DNA of 64,000 nt from Phycisphaerae bacterium (lineage in GTDB: Bacteria > Planctomycetota > Phycisphaerae > Phycisphaerales > UBA1924), in the NCBI GenBank assembly GCA_016873295.1, contig VGXM01000002.1:62001-126000 (forward strand), in the 5' to 3' direction. Every line of letters starts with the position of its first letter. The stretch's first letter is position 1. Below are positions 7,375 to 16,000 of this stretch, piece by piece. The translations under genes were made by a program, and so were the position numbers. The notes beneath the pieces were generated by a model. The model did not search any database and was not told the origin of the DNA. It saw only the letters and a program-made list of their open reading frames with translations.

Positions 7375-8988
7375 ATGGCAACGCGGGCGCAGATGAGTCG
7401 CGGGGTCGACGCGGAAGCGTGGTGCACGACTCCGGTCGCGCCGTTATTCCCGGTGCTGGACCTGCGAGTCGATCCGCGCGGTACTCATGCCGAGGGCCCC
7501 GCCGTCTGGCGTTGGGGACACCAGGTCGCGCGCCCCACCCCGCCTCACGACGGCGTGTTCGCCGGGTGGAGCGTCGAGGGTTCGCGTCTGACCGCGTTCA
7601 ACGACCGATACGGGTTCGCGCCCCTGTACTACGCGGCGTCACCGACCCGGTTCCTCATCTCACCGAACCCGCTGGCCATCGTGGCGCGGCTGCCGGAGGC
7701 GCCCCTTGACGACGCCGCCATGGCCGTGTTCGTCCGACGCGGGTTCTTCATCGGGGAGGACACCGCGTGGCGGGATGTCAGGGCTCTCCCGCCCGATGGA
7801 CGGCTCGAGTGGGACGCGGGTCGGCTGTCGCTGTCGGGCGCCATCACGATCCGCAAGGCGTGCCGGATCGGATACGAGGAAGCGCTCGATTCGTACATCG
7901 ACCTGTTCCGCGCCGCCGTGGCCAGACGACCGCCGACGGACAACACGGTGCACCCGCTCTCCGGAGGGCGGGACTCCCGCCACATCCTGTTCGAGCTGGC
8001 GCGGCAGAAGATGCTCCCGCGCTCGTGCATGACCGTCGACCGCTTCGCCCGCACGGAGTGGGACGACACGAGCACCGCGGCCGTCATTGCCGGGAAGGTC
8101 GGCGCGAGGCACGAGATCGTCCGCTATCGGCGCTCGTGGACGGGCTATGAGCGGATCAAGAACGTCCGGACGGGCTTCTGCAGCGACGAGCACAACCACT
8201 TCATGGTCCTCGCCGAGCACGCGGAAGGGCGCTTCGACTGCGCGTACGACGGCATCGCCGGGGATGTCATGTCGGCGGCGCACTTCATCACGCCCGAGCG
8301 ATTGGCGATGATGCGCGAGGGGCGATTCGAGGACATGGCCAGGGAGATCCTCGAGCCACCGGAGGGCGGTTACTCCTACACCATGTGGGCCGCCGTCGTG
8401 AGCGAGGCGGCCGCGGGCTGGCTGCTCTGGCCCGACCAGAAGCGTCGCTGGACCCGCGACGCCGCCATCGAGCGGATCGCGCGCGAACTGCGGCTCCACG
8501 CCGACGCGCCCAATCCCGTGGACTCGTTCTACCTCTTCAACCGAACCCGCCGGAAGATCGCCCTCTCGCCCTACGCCGTGCTCCGCGGAGTGCCCACGGT
8601 CTACTCCCCGTTCATGGACCACGACGTGTTTGACTTTCTCATGTCCCTCCCGGCCGAGATGGTCATCGACCACCTCTTTCATACGCGCGCGATCCAACGG
8701 GCCTTCCCCGAGCACGCCGACGTGCCATTCGCCAGGGGGCTTGGCGCGGGCGTGTTCCGCACGCCCCTGGCGGAGAACCTGCGGTGGTTGGGCGAGCTCT
8801 GCGCGTTGACCCTGCGCGCCAACCCGGCGAGACTGCCCACGATCGCCGCCTACGTGCGCAATCACCGCCGCGGCGGACCCCTCGGACGGTGCAGCCGCGC
8901 GATGGTGTTGCTGCTGACGCAGTTCGAGAAGGCCGCGGCACCACGCGCCGCCCGTGCACTCCTGCACGCGTTCCGCGCCCACCTGTGA
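7375..8988 (+). CDS. Asparagine-synthase-like ATP-pyrophosphatase protein
   Basis: A 537-aa protein with two parts of the asparagine synthase B fold. Residues about 60-160 resemble the class II glutamine amidotransferase half (FNDRYGFAPLYY), but the N-terminal catalytic Cys is absent, so ammonia is unlikely to come from glutamine. The synthetase half carries the PP-loop SGGRDSR at 196-202, which binds ATP for substrate adenylation. Such stand-alone asparagine-synthase-like proteins act in peptide or cell-surface polymer modification as well as amide formation; the substrate here cannot be told. It stands alone, with no biosynthetic partners beside it. The start was chosen at the first ATG that joins the conserved region. 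AGGAAAGGGG lies about 25 nt upstream, too far to be convincing. Confidence 0.75.
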   Translation: MATRAQMSRGVDAEAWCTTPVAPLFPVLDLRVDPRGTHAEGPAVWRWGHQVARPTPPHDGVFAGWSVEGSRLTAFNDRYGFAPLYYAASPTRFLISPNPLAIVARLPEAPLDDAAMAVFVRRGFFIGEDTAWRDVRALPPDGRLEWDAGRLSLSGAITIRKACRIGYEEALDSYIDLFRAAVARRPPTDNTVHPLSGGRDSRHILFELARQKMLPRSCMTVDRFARTEWDDTSTAAVIAGKVGARHEIVRYRRSWTGYERIKNVRTGFCSDEHNHFMVLAEHAEGRFDCAYDGIAGDVMSAAHFITPERLAMMREGRFEDMAREILEPPEGGYSYTMWAAVVSEAAAGWLLWPDQKRRWTRDAAIERIARELRLHADAPNPVDSFYLFNRTRRKIALSPYAVLRGVPTVYSPFMDHDVFDFLMSLPAEMVIDHLFHTRAIQRAFPEHADVPFARGLGAGVFRTPLAENLRWLGELCALTLRANPARLPTIAAYVRNHRRGGPLGRCSRAMVLLLTQFEKAAAPRAARALLHAFRAHL

Positions 8989-9114
8989 TCGACGCCGGGT
9001 TCGATTACTCGCTCGTCGGCACGATGCCGGGGCCGCCCCCGCGGGACCCTTCTCGGCTGGGGGAATCGACACCGCCCGGGTGGCCCCGAGCGCGCCGGCG
9101 TCTTCGACTCCGGC

Positions 9115-9305
9115 GGGCGCGCCGAGGCCGGTCGCGGCAGGGTCGGCAGACAGACCCGTGGTGTTTCCGGCGTCGTTCTCCGCAAAGCGGTTGCAACTTC
9201 CCGGTCCATCGCTCAAATTGGAGTGTGAGGAGGTGCTCCGATGCGCAGCGCCACAATCCGGATCGTCCTGTCCCTGTTGGCCGCGACCGTCCTGACGGCC
9301 CGGCC
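9115..9305 (+). repeat. Duplicated promoter/leader, copy 1
   Basis: About 190 bp here is nearly identical to 10314-10504. It covers the leader, ribosome site and first ~20 codons of the PEP-CTERM gene. It includes TTGCAA (9191-9196), a 17-bp spacer, CAAATT (9214-9219) and AGGAGG (9228-9233) 7 nt before the ATG. This is one end of a 1.2 kb tandem duplication. The upstream stretch 8989-9114 shows nothing else recognisable. Confidence 0.9.
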
Positions 9306-9921
9306 CGCCGCCGCCCAGCCCATCTTCTTCGACGACTTCAACGGCCCGACCCTCGACCCCCGCTGGCAGTTCTTCAGCACGCCCTTTGACTACACCCTGG
9401 CCGGCGGACGCTTGACCGTGACACGTCTGAACGGGCGCTACCCCGAGCCGCCGCCGCACGGCCCGGACACCTCGTACGGGTCGTTCGGCATCGATCTGCC
9501 GGTCCTCAACGACTTCCGCGTAACCATTGACCTGGGATGGGCCCCGGGGTCGGGTCGCCGCCTCCAGCTCCTCGCATCCCCCGCCGCTACATTGCAGATG
9601 TCCGAGCTCGTCGGGCACGCTGGCCTGCACTTCAGCGGCGGAGGGTTCGTGGGGTCGCGCCCCACGCCGCCACCGGGTCCGCACCGCTTCACGATCATCC
9701 GTGAGGCCGGGCGCTTCCGCTGGCTCTTCGACGGTATTGAGCTGGCGCAGGCCCCGGACCGGTCCGGATCCCCAGTGACTCGGCTTTACCTCTTGTTTGA
9801 CGGCCCATGGTCGGGCGCCCCCGAGCCCATGTGGCTCGACTCCGTCCTCGTTGTGCCCGCACCAGGCGCGGCGGGGCTCCTTGTACTGGCATTGGGAGCC
9901 CTCAAGCCCCGAAGGAGATGA
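9241..9921 (+). CDS. Secreted PEP-CTERM-like protein, LamG/ConA-type fold, copy 1
   Basis: A 226-aa exported protein. It has a signal peptide ending near AAAQP and a body starting FFDDFNGPTLDPRW, typical of concanavalin-like lectin/glucanase jelly rolls. It ends in a PEP-CTERM-like sorting tail (VPAPGAAGLLVLALGAL then KPRRR). Such tails direct cell-surface sorting by an exosortase; none is encoded in the window. A perfect AGGAGG lies 7 nt before the ATG. The stop overlaps an ATG of the downstream galactose-oxidase-like fragment (ATGA), showing the pair was translationally coupled. It is a diverged paralog of the gene at 10440. Confidence 0.8.
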   Translation: MRSATIRIVLSLLAATVLTARPAAAQPIFFDDFNGPTLDPRWQFFSTPFDYTLAGGRLTVTRLNGRYPEPPPHGPDTSYGSFGIDLPVLNDFRVTIDLGWAPGSGRRLQLLASPAATLQMSELVGHAGLHFSGGGFVGSRPTPPPGPHRFTIIREAGRFRWLFDGIELAQAPDRSGSPVTRLYLLFDGPWSGAPEPMWLDSVLVVPAPGAAGLLVLALGALKPRRR

Positions 9922-9923
9922 AC

Positions 9924-10427
9924 ATGTCGAGCGGATGGCAGGAGCAGTTTCAGGCGCCACAATGGCGTACGACGCCGTCGAGCCCCAACTTCACGGCCAT
10001 CCACATGTGCCACCTGCGCACGCGGAAGGTGCTGATGTGGGGGTTCGGCGAGTCGGGGGGCACTGCGGCAACGTACAGGACTCCCGAGGCCCGCCTGTGG
10101 ACGCCGCCGCCCCTCGGCGCGCCGCAGGGCGAGGTAGGCACGTTCCAGAGCGTGCCCAACACGCGCACGAACCTGCTCTGCGCCGGACACTCGTTCCTTG
10201 ACGACGGGCGCCTCTTCTGCGCCGGCGGCCACTTCAACCCGCAGGTGCCGGACCCGATCCCGCCCGGCACGCGCCGCGAGGCCGGCGCGCATGCCGACGG
10301 ATTCAATCCGCCCGGGCGCGCCGAGGCCGGTCGCGGCAGGGTCGGCAGACAGACCCGTGGTGTTTCCGGCGTCGTTCACCGCAAAGCGGTTGCAGCTTCC
10401 CGGTCCATCGCTCATATTGGAGTGTGA
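9924..10427 (+). pseudogene. Truncated galactose-oxidase-like gene
   Basis: The first ~120 codons align with the intact oxidase at 11210: shared TPEARLWTPP, then TNLLCAGH against TNLFCAGH, then AGGHFNP. The conserved Cys of the copper-radical site is present. Homology stops near 10290. After that the frame runs through the duplicated promoter of the next PEP-CTERM gene (10314 on) and ends at a chance stop inside it. It therefore lacks the catalytic Tyr, His and C-terminal domain. GAAGGAG lies 6 nt before ATG 9924. This is the remnant of the second gene of module copy 1, cut by the duplication junction. Confidence 0.85.
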
Positions 10428-10504
10428 GGAGGTGCTCCGATGCGCCGCGCCACAATCCGGATCGTCCTGTCCCTGTTGGCCGCGACCGTCCTCATGGCCC
10501 GGCC
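10314..10504 (+). repeat. Duplicated promoter/leader, copy 2
   Basis: Near-identical to 9115-9305, offset 1199 bp. It contains TTGCAG (10390-10395), a 17-bp spacer, CATATT (10413-10418) and AGGAGG (10427-10432) 7 nt before ATG 10440. The few differences include the third base of the -10 element, so the copies may differ in strength. Confidence 0.9.
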
Positions 10505-11141
10505 TTCCGGCGGACAGCCGATCGTCTTCCGCGACGACTTCAACGGCACGGCCCTGGGCCCGCACTGGCTGCGCCAGCCGGGGATCACGCTGGAGGTGGG
10601 CGGGGGTGAGCTGCGCGTGACGAGGCTGACACTGCCGCCGGGCCAGCCCGACGGGCGCGGCGCCATTGGGGTCAACCTCGCGCCCCTCCAGGACTACCGC
10701 GTCACCACCCGCTTCGACGTCCCGCCGGGGTTGAGGATGGGGCTGGTCTTCTCCCTCGTCGCGGGTGGCGGCACGCATCTTGCCCAGATCGAAGTGCAGT
10801 ACGACCGGTTCACGGGCGAGACTGGGTACATGATCGTGGCCGGGGGCTCGGATCCGGCGCTGCTCCCGCCCCCGCCTCCCGGGTACAACGAGTACACGCT
10901 CCGGCGAATCGGCGGCCGCGTGGAGTTCGAGTTGAACGGCGTTCTGGCCGCCGTGCTGAACGATCGCTTCCAGACACCCATCGACCAGATGCGGTTCGAG
11001 TTCGTCGGTACGAGCGGCATGATCCAGCCCGCCCGGCGCGTCGACTACGTCGAGATCATCCCCTCCCCCGGGCCTTTCGCCGTGCTTGGCATCCTCGGGT
11101 TCGGGCTGCTCCGCCGCCCGGCGCGGCGCGCACGACCATGA
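10440..11141 (+). CDS. Secreted PEP-CTERM-like protein, LamG/ConA-type fold, copy 2
   Basis: A 233-aa paralog of the protein at 9241. The first ~20 residues are almost identical (MRRATIRIVLSLLAATVL), and the diverged jelly-roll body begins VFRDDFNGTALGPHW. The tail IPSPGPFAVLGILGFGLL followed by an Arg-rich end is a PEP-CTERM-like sorting signal. The last codons overlap an ATG (ATGA) at 11138, in frame with the downstream oxidase, so the two are probably translated together. The role is unknown; a surface-attached carbohydrate-binding partner of the oxidase is a reasonable inference from the conserved pairing. Confidence 0.8.
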   Translation: MRRATIRIVLSLLAATVLMARPSGGQPIVFRDDFNGTALGPHWLRQPGITLEVGGGELRVTRLTLPPGQPDGRGAIGVNLAPLQDYRVTTRFDVPPGLRMGLVFSLVAGGGTHLAQIEVQYDRFTGETGYMIVAGGSDPALLPPPPPGYNEYTLRRIGGRVEFELNGVLAAVLNDRFQTPIDQMRFEFVGTSGMIQPARRVDYVEIIPSPGPFAVLGILGFGLLRRPARRARP

Positions 11142-11209
11142 GCGACACGCGCCGGTTCGCGCGACCGGCAATCCGCCACCGCCGTCGGACAACCACTGGA
11201 GATACGACT

Positions 11210-12763
11210 ATGGCAGGTACCTGGGACACTCCGCGTGATTTCGGCCCCGACTTCTTCAACCCCGCCAGAACGCCGATCCGGGTGATCCACCTGATGCACC
11301 TGCACACGGGGAAGTTCCTGGCGTTCTCGTACGGGCTGAGCCAGGAGTGGCCCGAGCCGGCCAGCACCAGCGAGCCGTGGAAGTACCGCCTGAACTCCTT
11401 CTCGACTCCGGAGGCGCGGCTGTGGACGCCGCCGGCGCCGGGCGCCCCCGCCACCGACCGCGGCCTGTTCGAACTCGTCCCCAACCACCGCACCAACCTC
11501 TTCTGCGCTGGACACTGCCCGCTGCACGACGGGCGGGTGTTCCTCGCGGGCGGGCACTTCAACCCCATGCCGACCGTCACCGCCGACCCGCAGGCCGCGG
11601 ACGAGGTCTTCTACTTCCCGCCGCTGACCTCGGACCTGTTCCTTCCTGCGCGCGAGTCGTGGCGCGCCGGCCCGGACATGCGCCACAAGCGCTGGTACCC
11701 GACGTGCACGCGGATGTGGGATCGGCGCGTGCTGATCTCGCTGGGCGATCGGCGCACGCCCCCGCTGGACATCACGGGCCGCGCTCTCCGCTGCGAGGTC
11801 TTCGACCCGGCGACAGACGCGCTCACGGAGTTGGCGCACAACCTCCCCGTCACGGTCGGCGTCACCTACGTCTTCGTCTATTGCGTCCCCACTTCGTCGG
11901 GCCCGCGGATGCTCTACGCCGGGCCCGAGCCGCAGGCGTACGTCTGGGACGGCAACGCCGGCAGCCCGTGGTCCGCGTTCGGGTCGCCCATCACCGGGCA
12001 GAATGGGCTGTATGCCTCGACCTCCGTGATGTACGCGCCCGGCAAGGTGCTCAAGGTCGGCGGCAGCCCGAGCGGCACCCCGCCCGCGCTGAACTTCATG
12101 TGGCGCCTCGACACGACCACCGGTGCCGGGTGGCTCAGGACCAACACCAACCTCCGCTACGCCCGCATGGACGCCACCGGGGTGATGATGCCCGACCAGA
12201 AGGTGCTGATCGTCGGCGGCAAGGACGGCCCGACCCCGCGACTGATCGGCGAGATCTACGACCCGATCGCGGATACGACAACGGTGGATACGCTGCCAAT
12301 GCAGAACATCCGCGAGTACCACTCGGTGGCCATGCTGCTCAAGGACGCGCGGGTGATGGTGGGCGGGGGCGAGGGCGCGCCGCTCACCTTCCAGATCTAC
12401 AACCCGCCGTACTTCTCGCTCAACCAGGACACGCGGCCCGTGATCACGGCGGCGCCGGCGCAGATCGTCGTCCCGCAGCCCGGCGGACCGCCCGGCGCTG
12501 CCTTCCGCGTCAACTGGCAGCCGCAGGCCGCCGGCAACTGGCGCGCCATCTCCAAGGTCTGCCTCATCGCCCTTGGCGCGGTCACCCACGGCTTTGACCA
12601 GAACCAGCGTTACGTCCCGCTGGAGTTCGAGGACGCCGGCCAGGGGGCGCTGGACGTCTTCACCCCCATCGACACCACGCACGCCCCGCCGGGGTGGTAC
12701 ATGCTCTTCCTCGTGACCGAGGACGGCCTGCCCAGCGTCGCCGTGTACATCCAGGTCGTCTAG
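11210..12763 (+). CDS. Galactose/glyoxal-oxidase-like copper radical enzyme
   Basis: A 517-aa protein with a kelch propeller followed by a C-terminal DUF1929 (galactose-oxidase-like) domain. All positions that bind copper or form the Tyr-Cys cofactor in galactose oxidase can be matched: Cys99 (NLFCAGH), Tyr163 (RWYPT), Tyr370-His371 (REYHS) and His460 (AVTHGFDQNQR). Family members oxidise primary alcohols or aldehydes to give H2O2. The start at 11210 has GGAGA 7 nt upstream; an ATG at 11138 overlapping the previous stop would add 24 Arg-rich residues. Neither start gives a recognisable signal peptide, odd for an enzyme that is normally extracellular. The stop codon abuts an inverted-repeat element. 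Confidence 0.85.
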   Translation: MAGTWDTPRDFGPDFFNPARTPIRVIHLMHLHTGKFLAFSYGLSQEWPEPASTSEPWKYRLNSFSTPEARLWTPPAPGAPATDRGLFELVPNHRTNLFCAGHCPLHDGRVFLAGGHFNPMPTVTADPQAADEVFYFPPLTSDLFLPARESWRAGPDMRHKRWYPTCTRMWDRRVLISLGDRRTPPLDITGRALRCEVFDPATDALTELAHNLPVTVGVTYVFVYCVPTSSGPRMLYAGPEPQAYVWDGNAGSPWSAFGSPITGQNGLYASTSVMYAPGKVLKVGGSPSGTPPALNFMWRLDTTTGAGWLRTNTNLRYARMDATGVMMPDQKVLIVGGKDGPTPRLIGEIYDPIADTTTVDTLPMQNIREYHSVAMLLKDARVMVGGGEGAPLTFQIYNPPYFSLNQDTRPVITAAPAQIVVPQPGGPPGAAFRVNWQPQAAGNWRAISKVCLIALGAVTHGFDQNQRYVPLEFEDAGQGALDVFTPIDTTHAPPGWYMLFLVTEDGLPSVAVYIQVV

Positions 12764-12947
12764 GCGCGAGTCGGAAGAACGTGCACCAAGGCGCGGGCGG
12801 GCGCTGCGGGTGCCACGGGCGAGCCGCCCGGCGGTCGCCCGTGCCGGCGTCCGGACGGGCCTCGAACAGCCGCACGGGTCACGGGCGGAGCGCCCGATGA
12901 CCCGTGGCACCCGGAGCGCATCCGTCCACGGACTTCCGACTCGCGCC
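12763..12947. mobile_element. MITE-like element, copy 1
   Basis: A 185-bp element with perfect 15-bp terminal inverted repeats (GGCGCGAGTCGGAAG at 12763-12777, its complement at 12933-12947). An internal inverted repeat, CGGGTGCCACGGG (12807-12819) with CCCGTGGCACCCG (12901-12913), makes the whole element fold on itself. A second copy in the same orientation lies at 17006-17177. It begins in the last base of the oxidase stop codon. No transposase or clear target duplication is visible. Confidence 0.85.
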
Positions 12948-13007
12948 ACGAGCCGGGGAGCGTCGGTCGTTTGAGGCCACGATTGCCGGCGCGGAAGAAT
13001 GCCCTGG

Positions 13008-16000
13008 CTACTTGTCCTTGGGGTCCAGGCCCATGCCCTTGCGGTCCGGACTCGCGGGTCGGGCGGGCTTGACGTAGGGGTTCTTCGTCAGTTCGTCGAG
13101 CATGTGGGCGATGGCGGCGTCGAGCTGGGGGTCTTGCCCGTTCTGCATCCTGGCGGGGTCGTCGATGACGAGGATGTCGGGGTCGACGCCGTGGCCCTCG
13201 ACGGCCCAGGTGCCGTCGCGTTCGTAGATGCCGAAGGTGGGGACGGAGACGTAGCCGCCGTCGATGAGCCCGGGGTTTCCGGAGATGCCGACGAGGCCTC
13301 CCCAGGTGCGGGTGCCGATGAGCCTGCCGAGCCCGTTGAGCTTGAAGAGCCAGGGGAACATGTCGCCGCCGGAGCCGGCCAGGCCGTTGATGAGCATGGT
13401 CTTGGGCCCGTTGTGGGCGTCTGGGGGCCAGGTCCAGTCGTTGAGGTCGCGTCGGGCCCAGTAGGCGATGGCGGGGCGGTTGAGGAGCTCGATGAAGCGC
13501 GTGGGGATCTGCCCGCCGCCGTTCCAGCGTTCGTCGATGATGAGGGCTTCCTTGGCGCGCTGCCCGATGAACTGTCGGACGAGGTCGCTCTGCCCGTCGG
13601 TGCCGGTGTTGGGGACGTAGATGTAGCCGACGCGGCCGCCGGACTTTTCGTCGACGTACTTGCGGTTGGCCTCGATCCAGGCGCGGTAGCGCTGCGTGCC
13701 CTCGGAGGCGATGGGGCGGACGAGGACATCGCGGGCGTCGGCGTCCTTCTTGCCGGGCACGGGCTGGTTCTTGCTGACGGTGAGGGTGGTGGGGCGGTTG
13801 GCGGTGCCGACGAAGGAGGCCCAGGGGTCCTTGGCGGTGTCGACGGGGACGCCGTTGACGGCGGTGATGAACTCGCCCTCGTGGATGCGGTCCTTGGCGG
13901 GGCCGGCGCTGTTGACGGGGTTGCGGGCGTCGGAGTCCCACGGGCCGCCGGAGTAGAGCTTCTTGACGCGGTAGGCGGCGGCGGCGTCTCCGGCTGCGGG
14001 GACGAGCTCGAAGTCGGCGCCGAGCAAGCCCACCGCGGCGCCGCCCGGGCCCGACTCCACGTCGCCCTGGCTGGTCACGTAGGCGTGCCCGATGTTGAGC
14101 TCGGAGATCATCTCGGCGATGACGTGGTTGAGGTCCTCGCGGTTGACGCAGTCGTCGACCATCTTGAGGTAGTGGTCGCGGATCTTGGCCCAGTCGACGC
14201 CGTGGAGCGTGGCCTCGTAGAAGTAGTCACGCTGGACCTTGTAGACGTCGTGGATGATCTGGCGCCACTCGACGCGCGGGTCCGGAATGGTGGCGTTCAT
14301 GCCCGCGGTGGGGACGGTGGAGGACTTGCCGCCGCCCGCGGCGGCGTCGGCGATGGTGAGGTTTGAGCCGCCGCGGCCGATGAGGAGCTTCTTGCGGTCG
14401 GCGGACATCTGGAACCCGCCGCCGGCGGTGACGGTCTTCTCCTCGCGGGCCTCGTCGGCGGGGTCGAAGATCTTGATGGAGGAGGCCTCGCCCGAACCGC
14501 GGGCGCCGCGCCGGACGTAGACGAGCTTGTGGTCGTGGGTGACGGCGAGGGAGCCGAACGAACCGGCGGAGACGGGGAGGAGAACGGCCCGCTCCTCGAA
14601 GCCTTCGAGCTCGATCTTGACTTCCTTTGCCTCGTCCTTCCTGTCGTCCTTCTTGGGCTCGTCCTTCTTCTCGGCGTCGGGCTGGGCGCCGGGCTTGCCG
14701 GTGCGTCGGCCGGACCAGCTGCCGCTCATCTCGCCGGCCGACCAGGAGCCGGAGATCTCTTCGCCCTTGATGACGCCGGTGATGGTGGCGACGGCGTCGC
14801 CGATGGCGACGGAGAGGGTGAGCGTGCCGGAGGCCTTGTCGAAGGAACCGCTGGAGATCCCGCCCTGTCCCATGGGTGAGACGACGGTGCCCGAGACGGA
14901 GCCGTCGGGCTGCATGCGGATGATGAGCGAGACGGGGATGGGCTGCTGGAGGTTGCCGCCCGTCGCGGTGCCCTCCCAGGTGCCGGAGACGCCGTCGTCG
15001 GGCCTGGCGTCGCCCTTCTTCTCGTCGTCCTTCTTGTCGGCGGGCTTCTTGTCGGAGTCGGGCTTCTTGTCCTCCTTGAAGGTCTCCTCGTCGGCCTTGA
15101 GGGCGAAGGGGTCCTTCACGTCGGCGCGGAGGGGGACCATGAGGAGGTTGGCGGTGCCGGTGTAGACCCAGGTGGTGTCGAGGTCGGAGTACATGGGCCC
15201 GGAGATGTTGCGGTTGCTGACGAAGTAGAGGAAGTCGCCCTTGTTGTCGAAGGCGGGGTCTCCGGCGGGGAAGGCGCCGCTGGTGACGCGCGTCGTTTGC
15301 CCGGACTTGACGTGGTGGAGCCAGACGGAGCGCTGGTTGAGCGTGTCGTCGGAGCGGTCGTAGGCGAGCCACGCCGAGTCGTGCGACCAGGAGACGGAGA
15401 TGGCATCGCTCCACGGGTCCTTGTCGAACTGCCTGACCTCGTGGGTGCCGTCGGCGCCGGGCTCGACGGTGACAAGGTACATGCGCCCGAAGTTGTCGCG
15501 GAAGAAGATGCGCTTGGAGTCGGGGGACCACGTGGCGCCGGTCTTGAAACCCGGGCCCAGGTCGGTCAGGCGGCGGGGCTCGGCGGCGAGGCCCTTGACC
15601 TCGGCGGGCGGGGCGGCGGCGTCGCCCTCCTTCTCCTCCTTCTTCTCGTCCTTCTTGTCGTCCTTCTTCTCCTCCTTCTCGGGAGCGCGGGCGTCGGAGG
15701 GGCGGATCCAGAGCTGGTACTCGCCCGATTCGTCGGAGAAGTAGGCGATCCAGCGCCCGTCGGGGGACCAGGACGGGGAGCGCTCGAAGACGCCCGGCGT
15801 GCGCGTGAGGTTGCGGACGACGCCCTCCTTGGCCGGGGCGGTCCACACGTCGCCGCGGGCCTCGATGGCGACCCGCTTGCCCGCGGGGCTGATGGCGGCG
15901 GAACCGACGAATCTGGCGGCGTCGACCTGCCGGGGACGCAGGCTGGGACGGTCGCCCGGGATGGTGACCTTGACAACGCGGTCCTGGCCCGTGCCCAGGT

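Noticed and set aside
7375-12763. Biosynthetic gene cluster around the asparagine-synthase-like gene
   Set aside because: No precursor peptide, carrier protein, other tailoring enzyme or transporter is adjacent; the neighbours are a duplicated surface-protein module.
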